Source: Peterkaempfera bronchialis
GTDB lineage: Bacteria; Actinomycetota; Actinomycetes; Streptomycetales; Streptomycetaceae
NCBI RefSeq assembly: GCF_003258605.2
Contig: NZ_CP031264.1
Coordinates: 1,178,001-1,242,000, forward strand
Reading direction: 5' to 3'
DNA length: 64,000 nt
The notes beneath the pieces were generated by a model. That model saw nothing but the letters and a program-made list of their open reading frames with translations, searched no databases and was not told the origin of the DNA. Positions 16,564 to 25,980 of this stretch are shown piece by piece (position 1 is the stretch's first letter; each line of letters begins with the position of its first letter). A program made the translations under genes and the position numbers.

Positions 16564-17648
16564 CAGAAGACCACCACCGAGCGCAGCACATCGCCGTGGT
16601 GCATCCGGGCGAACGCCTCCTCCACGCCGTCCAGCGGGATGGTCTCGGTGACGAAGGCGTCCAGGTCCAGGCGGCCCTGGAGGTAGAGGTCGATCAGCAT
16701 GGGGAAGTCGCGGGACGGCAGGCAGTCGCCGTACCAGGACGACTTGAGCGCGCCGCCCCGGCCGAAGACGTCCAGCAGCGGCAGCTCCAGGCGCATCTCC
16801 GGGGTGGGCACGCCGACCAGCACGACGGTGCCGGCCAGGTCGCGGGCGTAGAAGGCCTGCTGGTAGGTCTCGGGGCGGCCCACCGCCTCGATGACGACAT
16901 CGGCGCCATTGCCGCCGGTCAGCTCGCGGATGGCCTCCACCGGGTCGGTGGCACGGGAGTTGACGGTGTGGGTCGCGCCCAGCTTCCGCGCGGTCTCCAG
17001 CTTGCGGTCGTCCACGTCCACGGCGATGATCCGCGCCGCGCCGGCCAGGTGCGCGCCCATCAGGGCGGCGCCGCCGACGCCGCCGCAGCCGATGACGGCG
17101 ACCGAGTCGCCCCGGCCGACGTTCCCGGTGTTGAGGGCGGCGCCCAGCCCGGCCATCACACCGCAGCCCAGCAGCCCGGCCGCCGCCGGGGAGGCCGCCG
17201 GGTCGACCTTGGTGCACTGCCCCGCCGCGACCAGGGTCTTCTCGGCGAACGCGCCGATCCCCAGGGCGGGCGACAGCTCGGTGCCGTCCGCCAGGGTCAT
17301 CTTCTGCGTGGCGTTGTGGGTGTTGAAGCAGTACCAGGGCCGACCGCGCCGACAGGCGCGGCACTGCCCGCACACCGCACGCCAGTTGAGGATCACGAAG
17401 TCGCCGGGGGCCACCTCGGTCACGCCCTCGCCCACCGACTCGACCACACCCGCCGCCTCATGGCCCAGCAGGAAGGGGAACTCGTCGTTGATGCCGCCCT
17501 CGCGGTAGTGCAGGTCGGTGTGGCAGACGCCGCACGCCTGCACCTTCACCACCGCCTCGCCCGGACCGGGGTCGGGGACCAGGACCGTCTCGACCGAGAC
17601 CGGCTCGCCCTTGCCTCGGGCGACTACGCCTCGAACCTGCTGTGCCAT
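16563..17648 (-). CDS. mscR: S-(hydroxymethyl)mycothiol dehydrogenase (mycothiol-dependent formaldehyde dehydrogenase)
   Basis: 361-aa zinc-dependent alcohol dehydrogenase of the class III-like mycothiol-dependent type. Catalytic zinc ligands are in [13 protein letters not shown] and GHEAAG, structural zinc in [15 protein letters not shown], and the Rossmann motif is [13 protein letters not shown]. It oxidises the mycothiol-formaldehyde adduct with NAD, a detoxification route specific to mycothiol-making actinobacteria. The ATG at 17648 ([17 protein letters not shown]) follows GAGAAGG; the longer frame from 17687 lacks a ribosome site. It is operonic with the MBL-fold gene. Confidence 0.9.
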   Translation of the reverse strand: MAQQVRGVVARGKGEPVSVETVLVPDPGPGEAVVKVQACGVCHTDLHYREGGINDEFPFLLGHEAAGVVESVGEGVTEVAPGDFVILNWRAVCGQCRACRRGRPWYCFNTHNATQKMTLADGTELSPALGIGAFAEKTLVAAGQCTKVDPAASPAAAGLLGCGVMAGLGAALNTGNVGRGDSVAVIGCGGVGGAALMGAHLAGAARIIAVDVDDRKLETARKLGATHTVNSRATDPVEAIRELTGGNGADVVIEAVGRPETYQQAFYARDLAGTVVLVGVPTPEMRLELPLLDVFGRGGALKSSWYGDCLPSRDFPMLIDLYLQGRLDLDAFVTETIPLDGVEEAFARMHHGDVLRSVVVF

Positions 17649-17753
17649 GGCACCTTCTCTCGCAGTGGGGGATGCGTGGGATGCCAACGTATCCGGCCGC
17701 AGTGGGTGCGACCGCCGCCGGGCCGGTTGCCGAGCCGGGGGAACCCATGCAGG

Positions 17754-17909
17754 TCAGCGGCGCGCGCCCAGGGCGAACATGGCGAAGAGCAGCGCGGCGA
17801 ACAGGTGCACCGCGGCGACGTAGATGAACGCCCTCAGGTAGACCCGGCGTCCGGTGGGCTTGCCCGCGTCCTGGGTCTCGGTGGGGGACGAGGAGGCGTC
17901 AGCTGCCAT
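17754..17909 (-). CDS. DUF6126-like single-pass small membrane protein
   Basis: 51-aa protein: a short hydrophilic N-terminus, the basic GRRVYLRAFIYVAAVHLFAALLF segment forming one membrane helix, and a basic end. It resembles the DUF6126 family found next to XRE-cupin regulators in Streptomyces. AAAGGA lies before the ATG. It sits 32 bp downstream of the XRE-cupin gene and is probably co-transcribed with it. Its function is unknown. Confidence 0.72.
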   Translation of the reverse strand: MAADASSSPTETQDAGKPTGRRVYLRAFIYVAAVHLFAALLFAMFALGARR

Positions 17910-17941
17910 GGCGGTTCCTTTCTCGCGGCGCCGCCCCGGTC

Positions 17942-18571
17942 TCAGTGGACCGGGACGGAGGGGCCGATGCACAGCTCGCCCAGCGGGCTCTGCAACAGGG
18001 TGTGGACAAAGAGCAGTTCCGCGCCGCCGGCGGAGTCGGCGGCCAGTCGGTGCGGTGTGAGCGAGTCGAAGTGCGCGGCGTCGCCGGGGCCGAGCAGATG
18101 GTCGGTGTCGCCGAGGGCGAGCCGCAGCCGCCCCTCGGTCACATAGAGCCACTCCTCACCCGGATGGACCCGCACCACGGCGTCCTGGACCGCAGGCGGG
18201 ATGTGCACCCGCAGGGCCTGCATCGCGCGCCCGGGGGCTCCGGCCCGCTGGTAGCTCCAGCCACCGGCCCGGCCCGGCTCCAGCCGGCCGCCGCGCACCA
18301 CGGGGTCGCGCCGCGGCGGCTCCTCCCCCAGGAGTTCGGCGACCGTGGTCGCGTATGCTCGGGAGAGGCCCAGCAGCACGGGCAGCGAGGGCTGGCGGCG
18401 CTCGGTCTCCAGCCGCGACAGATGGGCCGGGGAGAGTCCCACCCGGGCGGCGGCCGCCTCCAGGGTCAGGCCGCTGCGGTGGCGCTGCTCGCGCAGGCGG
18501 GCGCCGAGTCCCGCGACCTCCTGGTCGGCACCGGCGGCCGGGTCCGGCTCGGGCTCGATGGTACGGCTCAT
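17942..18571 (-). CDS. XRE-cupin transcriptional regulator
   Basis: 209-aa regulator with an N-terminal HTH_3 domain (LGARLREQRHRSGLTLEAAAARVGLSPAHLSRLETERRQPSL, about 23-65) and a C-terminal cupin (VHPGEEWLYVTEGRLRLALGD and LGPGDAAHFDSLTPHRL) that probably binds a small ligand or metal. The start at 18571 is set by GGAGG immediately upstream; the frame remains open far beyond, but the extra sequence overlaps other genes. It is divergent from the AMIN-like gene and likely autoregulated through the direct repeats at 18598-18630. Confidence 0.9.
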   Translation of the reverse strand: MSRTIEPEPDPAAGADQEVAGLGARLREQRHRSGLTLEAAAARVGLSPAHLSRLETERRQPSLPVLLGLSRAYATTVAELLGEEPPRRDPVVRGGRLEPGRAGGWSYQRAGAPGRAMQALRVHIPPAVQDAVVRVHPGEEWLYVTEGRLRLALGDTDHLLGPGDAAHFDSLTPHRLAADSAGGAELLFVHTLLQSPLGELCIGPSVPVH

Positions 18572-18597
18572 GCCTCCAGTGGACACCCGACATGCCC

Positions 18598-18630
18598 CAG
18601 AGGCAAAACCTTGTACCTCAGAGGCAAACC
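18598..18630. promoter_or_regulatory. direct repeat CAGAGGCAAAACC / CAGAGGCAAACC
   Basis: Two near-identical 12-13-bp repeats start 21 bp apart (two helical turns) in the promoter region of the XRE-cupin gene, 27 bp from its start. They are a candidate autoregulatory site. Confidence 0.55.
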
Positions 18631-18718
18631 CCACCCGAACGCAACCCTGCGTGGCGAACACACGTCCTGACCGATAAGACGGCCTTGTCCCCGACATCAC
18701 CCGAACAGGGGGACGTAG

Positions 18719-19204
18719 ATGTTCACTCCGACCCGTGCCACGGCACTCGCCGCCGCAGGCACCCTTCTGGCGGCAGGCGGCGCTCTCGCCGCCACCCCGG
18801 CCGCCGCCTCCTCGCCCACCGGGGCGCAGGTGGTCAACGCCCGCATCGCCGGGCATCCGACCTATGACCGCATCGTCATCGACGTCAAGGGCGCGCTGCC
18901 CAAGGCCACGGTGCAGCGGGTGGACCGGCTCCGCTACGACGGCTCCGGGAAGGCGGTCCCGCTCGCCGGGAAGTCGTTCCTCCGGATCACGCTCACCCCG
19001 GCGGTCGCGCACAACGCCGCCGGTACGGCGGTCTACCGGGGCCCGAGGCTGACCACCCTGCGGCTGACCCGGGTCAAGGGGCTCGCCCTGACCGGCGACT
19101 TCGAGGGGTATGTGTCCTTCGGGGTCGCCCTGGACAAGAAGACCGGCTGGACCGTGACCCGGTTGGGTTCCCCCAGCCGGCTCGTGGTCGACATCAAGCG
19201 CTGA
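18719..19204 (+). CDS. secreted AMIN-like-domain protein
   Basis: 161-aa exported protein. Residues 1 to about 31 are a signal peptide (RATALAAAGTLLAAGGALAATPAAA). The mature part matches the AMIN-like beta-sandwich domain of actinobacterial surface proteins, with YDRIVIDVKGALPK, LRLTRVKGLALTGDFEGYVSFGVAL and a terminal SRLVVDIKR. Related AMIN domains bind cell-wall polymers. There is no lipobox cysteine. GGGGGAC precedes the ATG. It ends at a hairpin before the convergent synthetase gene. Confidence 0.78.
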   Translation: MFTPTRATALAAAGTLLAAGGALAATPAAASSPTGAQVVNARIAGHPTYDRIVIDVKGALPKATVQRVDRLRYDGSGKAVPLAGKSFLRITLTPAVAHNAAGTAVYRGPRLTTLRLTRVKGLALTGDFEGYVSFGVALDKKTGWTVTRLGSPSRLVVDIKR

Positions 19205-19214
19205 ACCGGCCCCT

Positions 19215-19248
19215 GCGGGGGCGGCGCCCGGCCGGACGCCGCCCCCGC
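19215..19248. terminator. hairpin terminator between convergent genes
   Basis: GCGGGGGCGGCG (19215-19226) pairs exactly with CGCCGCCCCCGC (19237-19248). It lies between the AMIN-like gene and the acyl-CoA synthetase gene. Confidence 0.75.
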
Positions 19249-19293
19249 TGACGAGGCCCCCGCTGACGCCGCCCCCGCCGACAACGCCCCCGG

Positions 19294-20919
19294 TCAGCGG
19301 CCGAGGGCGCGGGCCGCCTGCTCGCGCAGCTCCACCTTGCGCACCTTGCCGCTGACCGTCATCGGGAAGGACTCGACCACCCGCACATAGCGCGGCACCT
19401 TGTAGTGCGCCAGCCGGTCCCGGCAGAACTCCGCGACCTCCTCGGCGGTCAGGGTCTGCGCGGGGTCGCGCAGCACCGCCCAGGCGCAGACCTCCTCGCC
19501 GAGCCGCTCGTCGGGCACCCCGACCACCTGCACATCGGCGATCTTGGGATGGCTGTGCAGAAACTCCTCGATCTCCCGCGGGTAGACGTTCTCCCCGCCC
19601 CGGATGACCACGTCCTTGATCCGGCCCACGACGGCGAGGTAGCCGTCCTCCCGCATCACCGCCAGGTCGCCGGTGTGCATCCAGCGGGCCGGGTCGATCG
19701 CCTCGGCGGTCCGCTCCGGCTCGCCCCAGTAGCCCAGCATCACCGAGTAGCCCCGGGTGCACAGCTCACCCGGCTCGCCGCGCGGCACGGTGGCGCCGGT
19801 CGCCGGGTCCACCACCTTGACCTCGATATGCGGCATCACCCGGCCCACGGTGGCGGTGCGGCGCTCCAGGTCGTCGTCGCGGCGGGTCTGGGTGGAGACC
19901 GGGGAGGTCTCGGTCATGCCGTAGCAGATGGACACCTCCGCCATGTGCATATCGGCGGCGACCCGCTTCATCACCTCCACCGGGCACGGCGAGCCCGCCA
20001 TGATGCCGGTGCGCAGCGAGGAGAGGTCGTGGTCGGCGAAGTCCGGCAGGCCGAGTTCGGCGATGAACATCGTCGGGACGCCATAGAGCGAGGTGGCGCG
20101 CTCGGCGGCGACCGCCCGCAGGGTGGCGGCGGGGTCGAAGGTGCGGGCCGGGATGATCACGCAGGCGCCGTGGCTGGTGGCCGCCAGGTTGCCCATGACC
20201 ATGCCGAAGCAGTGGTAGAAGGGGACCGGCAGGCAGATCCGGTCCTGCTCGGTGTAGCCGACCAACTCCCCCACGAAGTAGCCGTTGTTGAGGATGTTGT
20301 GGTGGGAGAGGGTGGCACCCTTGGGGAAGCCGGTGGTGCCCGAGGTGTACTGGATGTTGATCGGATCGTCGCAGCAGAGCGCGGCCTCCCGGGCGACGAG
20401 CGCCGTCCGCTCCACGGCGGCTCCGGCGTCGAGCAGGGCCTGCCAGGAGGGGTCGGCGATCCAGACGGTCTCGCGCAGCTCCGGGCAGCGCGGCCGGACC
20501 TGCTCCACCATGGCCCGGTAGGCGCTGCTGCGGTACTCGGTCTGGGAGACCAGCAGCCGGACGCCGGACTGGTTGAGGACGAACTCCAGCTCATGCAGCC
20601 GGTACGCCGGGTTGATGTTCACCATGACCGCGCCGATCCGGGCGGTGGCGTACTGGACCAGCACCCACTCCGGGCAGTTGACGGCCCAGATGCCGACCCG
20701 GTCGCCCCGGGCGACCCCCCGCGCCAGCAGGCCGAGCGCCACCTCCTCCACGGCCCGGCCGAACTCGGCGTATGTCCAGCGGCGCCCGCTGGGGACGTCC
20801 ACCAGCGCCTCCCGGTCGGGGTGGGCGGCGACGGCGCGATCCAGATTGCGGCCGATGGTGTCGCCGAGCAGCGGCAGCTCCGAGGGGCCGCTGGCGTACG
20901 ACAGCTGATGCCCCGTCAC
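19294..20919 (-). CDS. acyl-CoA synthetase (AMP-binding, FadD-like)
   Basis: 541-aa adenylate-forming ligase. It carries [18 protein letters not shown] (P-loop), [36 protein letters not shown] and the C-terminal catalytic lysine region [17 protein letters not shown]. It activates a fatty or related carboxylic acid with ATP and CoA; chain specificity is unknown. The GTG at 20919 overlaps the preceding gene's stop (GTGA), so it was the second gene of an operon with the synthetase split by the element. With the upstream half displaced 37 kb away, the original operon promoter no longer reads into it. Confidence 0.88.
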   Translation of the reverse strand: MTGHQLSYASGPSELPLLGDTIGRNLDRAVAAHPDREALVDVPSGRRWTYAEFGRAVEEVALGLLARGVARGDRVGIWAVNCPEWVLVQYATARIGAVMVNINPAYRLHELEFVLNQSGVRLLVSQTEYRSSAYRAMVEQVRPRCPELRETVWIADPSWQALLDAGAAVERTALVAREAALCCDDPINIQYTSGTTGFPKGATLSHHNILNNGYFVGELVGYTEQDRICLPVPFYHCFGMVMGNLAATSHGACVIIPARTFDPAATLRAVAAERATSLYGVPTMFIAELGLPDFADHDLSSLRTGIMAGSPCPVEVMKRVAADMHMAEVSICYGMTETSPVSTQTRRDDDLERRTATVGRVMPHIEVKVVDPATGATVPRGEPGELCTRGYSVMLGYWGEPERTAEAIDPARWMHTGDLAVMREDGYLAVVGRIKDVVIRGGENVYPREIEEFLHSHPKIADVQVVGVPDERLGEEVCAWAVLRDPAQTLTAEEVAEFCRDRLAHYKVPRYVRVVESFPMTVSGKVRKVELREQAARALGR

Positions 20920-21311
20920 CGGAAGTCCTCCTCGCGGTACTCGGTGGCGGCGCCCAGGCCCTGCTCCTCCCGGCCGCGCAGCTCGATCCGGCGGATCTTG
21001 CCGGAGACGGTCTTGGGCAGCTCGGCGAACTCCAGCCTCCGGACGCGCTTGTACGGGGCCAGCACCTCGCGGGAGTGGGCGAAGATCGCCTTGGCGGTCT
21101 CCGGACCGGCCTCCCAACCGGCCGCCAGCACCACATACGCCTTGGGCACGGCCAGCCGCAGCGGGTCCGGCGAGGGCACCACGGCAGCCTCGGCCACCGC
21201 CTCGTGCTCCAGCAGCGCGCTCTCCAGCTCGAAGGGCGAGATCTTGTAGTCGGACGCCTTGAACAGACGCACCACCGCAGGGTACCTATCATTCCGAATG
21301 GAACTAGGCAT
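20916..21311 (-). pseudogene. 3' half of the split acyl-CoA synthetase gene (left of the element)
   Basis: C-terminal domain only of a medium-chain/AcsA-type acyl-CoA synthetase: [17 protein letters not shown] through [16 protein letters not shown] (catalytic lysine) to the normal end. Host sequence begins at 21261 (minus strand, from TTCAAG); codons from there to 21311 belong to the element and provide a fortuitous ATG, so a 131-aa isolated C-terminal domain could be made. The matching N-terminal part lies at 58236-59480 on the same strand and stops at the same codon (GRADDV). The original gene was therefore interrupted by the element. Confidence 0.88.
21241..21286. other. attL of the integrated element
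   Basis: Left junction. Host synthetase sequence (ending CGGACGCCTTG) meets element sequence at the AA dinucleotide 21262-21263. The element arm CCGCAGGGTACC (21275-21286) lies 11 bp inside. AA is the only sequence common to both junctions, as expected for a serine-integrase crossover. Confidence 0.85.
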
Positions 21312-21326
21312 CTGACCTGCAATAAC

Positions 21327-21360
21327 GTGGCGAGCCAGGTCTCTGTGGCTGGCTCGCCAC
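21327..21360. terminator. perfect 12-bp-stem hairpin near attL
   Basis: GTGGCGAGCCAG pairs exactly with CTGGCTCGCCAC around a 10-base loop, 65 bp inside the left end and followed by AT-rich ATTAATGATCAT. It is probably a transcription terminator insulating the element from host transcription. Confidence 0.7.
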
Positions 21361-21479
21361 ATTAATGATCATGGAAACCCTGTCGTGCGGTACTGCTTGG
21401 GCGAGCCGGAGCCATAGCGGATGTCGGCGACTCCCCTGGCAAGCCCAGAGCGCGCCAAGGGGCATGGGATGATTGAAGG

Positions 21480-24400
21480 GTGATGTACCCCCAGCCCTCC
21501 TTTGGGGAGGCTGCCGACTCCCGATCTCAGCAGCAGGACAGGATTCGAGAGCGGCTGCTCTCCTTCGGGCCGGGGCCCGCGGGCCTCTTTCAGGACATCT
21601 GCACCCTCCTGGATGACGACCGCGGTCTGCAGACCCGGGTGATGCTGATAGGCCACCTGCTGAGGGAGTTGGAGAGCGCCGTACGGGCGATCCTGCTGCC
21701 CGACGAGACCCGGACCCCAGGGGAGTCACAACAGGCCGCCCCAGAGACCCCTGGGGCCGGCGTGGTCCAGGCTCTGAGCTACCTCCTGGACGCGGTCGAC
21801 ACCGCGGTGCGGTCGCTGTTCCAGCCCGCCTCCGCACCGGTGGCGGCCGGGCCGCCCGCTCCGGCCAGCGGCAACACTCACAGGCTGCAGGTCAAGGCTG
21901 TGCTGGCTGCTCTGGGGATCCCCGAGAGCAGCGCTGAGGGCCGCGCCTGGCTCAAAGCGGTCGGTCAGCAGCACGGGCACGCCCACCGTCCCGGCCTGGA
22001 GCCTCCCCGTGCCCTGGATCAGAAGTTCCAGGCATACGTCGACGGATTCATGCAACTGTTCGACGTTCTCCTGGATGCCTTCGATGCCCGCTACCTGGCC
22101 AGCGCCGAACGTCTGGACCGGCTCGCCGCGCTGGAGCACCCCACCAAGGACGACGCGGCACTCTTGTTCCAGAACTTCCCCCAGGACGAGTTGACCCGGG
22201 AGCGCTTCTTCTCTCAGCTCACCACCCCCGCGTGGCTGCCGTTGCTGGGCAAGGTCTTCGCCCATCCGCCCACGGCCGCTGTCGACGAAGAGGCCGGCCG
22301 GGTCACGTTCAGTTACTGGCCTGCCTCGGCATACCTGGCCCGGATGGCTGCCGTCGATCCGACCGCCGTCCTCCAGATCGCCGCCCGCATCGAGACCGAC
22401 AACCCCCGCGTGCACCTTGACCTGGTTGAAATCGCCGTCAGCGTGCCCGCGAAGAAGGCCGTCCAGTTGCTGCCGCGGCTGCTGGCCGCGGTTCGCGGGC
22501 CCTACATCCTCGCTCCCGACCGCTACGCCGACCTGGCCGTGCACTTGGCCGGAAGCGACCACCACGACGCTGCCCTTGAACTGATGTGCGCCCTGCTGGC
22601 CACCGATGCCCACGGCAACTCCCGCATCGGCGAGTGGGAGTACGGTCATACCGTCGACCGTGCTAACACACCGATGACCGCCCACCTCGGCGTCCGCTGG
22701 GCCGCTGCTCTGGTTGAGTGCCTCGACCAGACCCTGAATGCCCTGCAGCGCCCCGGCCACACCGGCTCCGGCGACCGGTCCGAAATCTGGTACCCAGCTC
22801 TGGACCGCGATCAAGACCTTGCCTACCCAGGCGCTGAGGTGCGGCTGACCACAGCCCTGCGCAACACCGCTACTGCCCTGCTCAGTGATGGGACCGCCAA
22901 CCTGGCCGAGGTTCTGGCTGTGCTGCAGACCCGTCCATGGACGGTCCTACGCCGCCTTCGGCTGCACATGCTCGATCGTCACGCTGAGGCCGGCGGCGCA
23001 CTGGTCGCTGACGCGCTCACCGACCAGGCCACCGCAGCCGATGAAGGGCTGGAGCGCGAATGGCTGCTCCTCGCCCGTAACCACGCCGTTGCCCTGGACA
23101 CCGCCACCCGCACCCAGGTACTCGCTGCAGTCGACGCGGGCCCCGATGCCGAGCGGTGGAGCCGTGAATACCAGCAGCGCTACAACACCACGATTGACCC
23201 CGAAAAGCTGACCACTTGGACTGACCTCTGGCGTCGCGACCGTTACACCGCGCTGGAGCCGGTGCTGTCCGCCGAGCAGCGCACCTCACTGTCCGATCTG
23301 GTGGGCCGCTACGGCGCGGCTCGGGATCTGGACAAGGTGCCGCACTCAGGTATGCCGCTCATCGACCCACCGGCCTCTGAGACACCCGGAGACCTCGCCA
23401 TGCTCGATACCGCCGAACTCGTGGCCAGGGCCGCGGCATGGGAGCCGGAGCCCTCGGCGTTCGGCGGGACCAACCAGTCCGCTTACTCCTCCGTGCTGCG
23501 CGAGGCTGTGACCGCGCAGGGCGGGCGCCACAGTAACCAGGCCCAGCTCTTTGCCGACCTTGTGGACACTTACCTCGTTGCGGCCCTGAGCGGATTCCAG
23601 GCAGCGGCCCACTCCACCATGGTGGAGTGGGCCCCGCTGGTCGACCTCGCTCAGCACGCCGCCGATCGGCAGGACACCGGCCTTGCCCACGAACTGCACC
23701 GAGTGGCTGCTGAACTGCTGATTACCGCCCTGAATCACCGCATCAACCCACCCGCACCCGTGCTTGCGATGCCGACGTGGAACGTGATCACGGCTGTCCT
23801 TGCCGCACCGGACACATTGGCCGCGGCCGAGGAGCCTGGCCTCTACTGGTACGACGCCCGGGCCCAAGCTCTGCGAGCCGCTGTTGCCTGGGCCAGTTGG
23901 TCGCGTGCCCACGACCTGGACGTCAGCCCGGCGTTCGATCTGCTACAGGACGCCTCGATGGCCGGGCCCGCCGCCGCAGAGATCCGGGCCACCGTACTGG
24001 GCGAGCGGTTCCCACAGCTCACCCACCTCGACCCGACCTGGGGTGCCGCCGTCGGCACCGATCTCTTCAACTCCACCGCCGCTGGCGCCACCGCGTGGAA
24101 CGCGTACCTATCTGCTGCCCCCTTCGACCACGCCAGCGCCGAGCTGCTGCTCGGCACCTACCGAGACCAGGCAGAGAAGGACACCGAAGACGGGAGTGAC
24201 CGCAGCGCCCGTCTGCGCTTCGCCCTGGGCCGGCACATCCTGGCGCTGTACTGGGCCGACGTGATCGACCTGACCGGAGGCAACGGCCTCGTCGCCTCCT
24301 ACTACACCTACACCAGCACCTCCGTCCTGCAGCAGCTCGACAGCAGCATCGCGATGGACATCCGCGCCGGGGTCTCACCCGAAGTCGCACCTCGCGTCAA

Positions 24401-24842
24401 GGCATGGTGGCAGTGGCGACTTGGGACCGCTGACGATGAGACTCCGCCCCTGAACCGCGAACTGGGCGATATCGCCGCTGCCTTGGCCGCCAGCGGCCAG
24501 TTTCCCGGACAGTGGGGCTTGCAGCAGATGCAGGCCGTCCTGGACGCCGGCGGCCAGCTACGACCGGACGACACCACCTTCGGGTTCCTCACGGCTGTGG
24601 TCGTAACCGAGACCACGGCGGTCCTCGTCCTGCTCCGAGACTGGTTCGCCGGGCTGGACCAGTACGCGACCCTGCCGCGCTACCGGGAGACCGACATCAG
24701 GACCCTGCTGCGAACTGGGCTGGCAGACCCCAAGAACGAGACCCTGGCACGGGAGATCATCAGCCGCGCCGCGGCCCGCGGCCACCACCAGTTCCGGACA
24801 CTGCTTAACGACCCCGTCGAACGACCCGCTGCGGGCAGCTGA
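21480..24842 (+). CDS. large all-helical protein of unknown function (1120 aa)
   Basis: Not recognised. 1120 aa (GTG at 21480 or ATG at 21483; GAAGGG just upstream), hydrophilic, no signal peptide or membrane helix, no Walker A or nuclease motif that I can see. The composition is alanine/leucine-rich, with repeated helical pairs across residues 250-1100, such as WPASAYLARMAAVDPTAVLQ and IAARIETDNPRVHLDLVEIA, suggesting a HEAT/TPR-like solenoid. Its place at the element edge, beside a toxin-antitoxin and a HEPN-like gene, makes a defence or inhibitor role possible, but this is inference. It ends 140 bp from the convergent RES gene. Confidence 0.75.
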   Translation: MMYPQPSFGEAADSRSQQQDRIRERLLSFGPGPAGLFQDICTLLDDDRGLQTRVMLIGHLLRELESAVRAILLPDETRTPGESQQAAPETPGAGVVQALSYLLDAVDTAVRSLFQPASAPVAAGPPAPASGNTHRLQVKAVLAALGIPESSAEGRAWLKAVGQQHGHAHRPGLEPPRALDQKFQAYVDGFMQLFDVLLDAFDARYLASAERLDRLAALEHPTKDDAALLFQNFPQDELTRERFFSQLTTPAWLPLLGKVFAHPPTAAVDEEAGRVTFSYWPASAYLARMAAVDPTAVLQIAARIETDNPRVHLDLVEIAVSVPAKKAVQLLPRLLAAVRGPYILAPDRYADLAVHLAGSDHHDAALELMCALLATDAHGNSRIGEWEYGHTVDRANTPMTAHLGVRWAAALVECLDQTLNALQRPGHTGSGDRSEIWYPALDRDQDLAYPGAEVRLTTALRNTATALLSDGTANLAEVLAVLQTRPWTVLRRLRLHMLDRHAEAGGALVADALTDQATAADEGLEREWLLLARNHAVALDTATRTQVLAAVDAGPDAERWSREYQQRYNTTIDPEKLTTWTDLWRRDRYTALEPVLSAEQRTSLSDLVGRYGAARDLDKVPHSGMPLIDPPASETPGDLAMLDTAELVARAAAWEPEPSAFGGTNQSAYSSVLREAVTAQGGRHSNQAQLFADLVDTYLVAALSGFQAAAHSTMVEWAPLVDLAQHAADRQDTGLAHELHRVAAELLITALNHRINPPAPVLAMPTWNVITAVLAAPDTLAAAEEPGLYWYDARAQALRAAVAWASWSRAHDLDVSPAFDLLQDASMAGPAAAEIRATVLGERFPQLTHLDPTWGAAVGTDLFNSTAAGATAWNAYLSAAPFDHASAELLLGTYRDQAEKDTEDGSDRSARLRFALGRHILALYWADVIDLTGGNGLVASYYTYTSTSVLQQLDSSIAMDIRAGVSPEVAPRVKAWWQWRLGTADDETPPLNRELGDIAAALAASGQFPGQWGLQQMQAVLDAGGQLRPDDTTFGFLTAVVVTETTAVLVLLRDWFAGLDQYATLPRYRETDIRTLLRTGLADPKNETLAREIISRAAARGHHQFRTLLNDPVERPAAGS

Positions 24843-24982
24843 CACCTCTATCACAGGGTCTCTGCAGGGCTCCCCTTGTGCCCGTTTACTCAGCGGGTTC
24901 GGGGCCTCGTCAGACTGTGCTCGGGGGGCCTCGCACCGTGCCGCTCAGCGCATCACACACTCCGCAGACGGCTCTCAGCCGC

Positions 24983-25615
24983 CTAGGCAAGCACCATCTC
25001 GTCCAGGGAGGGTGGTCCAGCCACGGGCAACCCACCGCTTCTTAGCAAGGCACCCAGATCGTCACCCGTGGTGCTGGCCACCGGGGCCCAGGTTGCGTCG
25101 GCACCGGCAGGTCCGAAAACCGCGACTCCGACCGCAGTTGGTTGGGGATTGCACCTCGGTGCATAGGCCAAGCCCGAGAAGTTCACGGAAAGCCCGGCCG
25201 CCCAGTCTTGGCTGACGAGGTAGTCCGATGTCGTCGACAGCTCGCGAGATGCGCCGTAGGTGGCCGCGGCGGTTGTCTGCAGATCCGCCAGGATCAACTG
25301 CGCTGGAGTCAAGAACTCATAGACGTGGACACCGCTCAGCAGGGCAGGCTCAAGCGGCAAGCCCCGGGCGTCGAGAACCTCGGGGAACAATTGCTCCAGG
25401 ACACAGGTCACGTGATCGAACGCGCTGTAGCACGTGCCCTTGGGAGCAGGCAGATCAAAGCGTCCCGTGCCTTGCGAGGCGTAGTACCAGGGGCCGGCGT
25501 TGTGATCAGTGGCCCGGAACAAGGTTGTGCCTGCGGACAATACACGCGGGGGGAGCTGCGACAGGTCTCCGGGCGGACCGTTCCTCCCCATGAACCGGGC
25601 CGGATTGCTGGTCAC
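24983..25615 (-). CDS. RES-domain toxin
   Basis: 210-aa RES-domain protein. The signature LFRATDHNAGPWYYASQGTG followed by RFDLP and CYSAFDHVTCVLEQLFPEVL gives the conserved Arg, Tyr and Glu of the fold. RES toxins such as MbcT of Mycobacterium tuberculosis degrade cellular NAD. GTG at 25615 overlaps the upstream gene's stop (GTGA), so the pair is translationally coupled in antitoxin-toxin order. Domain assignment rests on short motifs and gene order. Confidence 0.72.
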   Translation of the reverse strand: MTSNPARFMGRNGPPGDLSQLPPRVLSAGTTLFRATDHNAGPWYYASQGTGRFDLPAPKGTCYSAFDHVTCVLEQLFPEVLDARGLPLEPALLSGVHVYEFLTPAQLILADLQTTAAATYGASRELSTTSDYLVSQDWAAGLSVNFSGLAYAPRCNPQPTAVGVAVFGPAGADATWAPVASTTGDDLGALLRSGGLPVAGPPSLDEMVLA

Positions 25616-25980
25616 CGAGCCCACCTGCGAGCAGCCGCATATGCTGCGACAACTGCTTCCTTCTTGTTGTGGGCGCTGAGAGCGTCGGCGACGCTGCGCG
25701 ATCCGAGGACAGCCAGTGGTGTGTTGGCCCACGCTGCGACGGTCCAGCTCACATCAGTGCGGTCGCGAAAGGCGGCCAGAACCTCGTGCCAGCCTTCTAC
25801 GGGTCCTCGATCGTCGAACTGATAGGCGGGGTAGACGATGACGTCGTCGCTGGTACGCAGTGCCAGGAGATCTCCGCCCTCTTCTGCCATGCTCATGATC
25901 TTTGCTCCGTATCGGTGCTCGGCCTGCAAGCGCGTGAGAACCGGGCCGATACGGGCAGACCAGACGCTGGGATCGGTCAT
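25612..25980 (-). CDS. probable antitoxin of the RES pair
   Basis: 122-aa acidic protein directly upstream of the RES gene with a 4-bp overlap. The C-terminal half (IVYPAYQFDDRGPVEGWHEV, WTVAAWANTPLAVLGSRSVADAL) resembles the toxin-binding MbcA/ParS/Xre antitoxin domain, in which 'P.FQFD..G.v...v..vl' and 'W...p...Lgg..P.d.L' are typical. An N-terminal HTH is not obvious. ATG at 25980 is chosen because GAGG lies 7 bp upstream; a GTG at 26001 is possible. Confidence 0.7.
   Translation of the reverse strand: MTDPSVWSARIGPVLTRLQAEHRYGAKIMSMAEEGGDLLALRTSDDVIVYPAYQFDDRGPVEGWHEVLAAFRDRTDVSWTVAAWANTPLAVLGSRSVADALSAHNKKEAVVAAYAAARRWAR

Noticed and set aside
17942-19762. 606-aa ORF extending the XRE-cupin protein
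   Set aside because: The extra 400 residues are low-complexity antisense of the AMIN-like and synthetase genes; the real start at 18571 has GGAGG and the HTH begins right after it.
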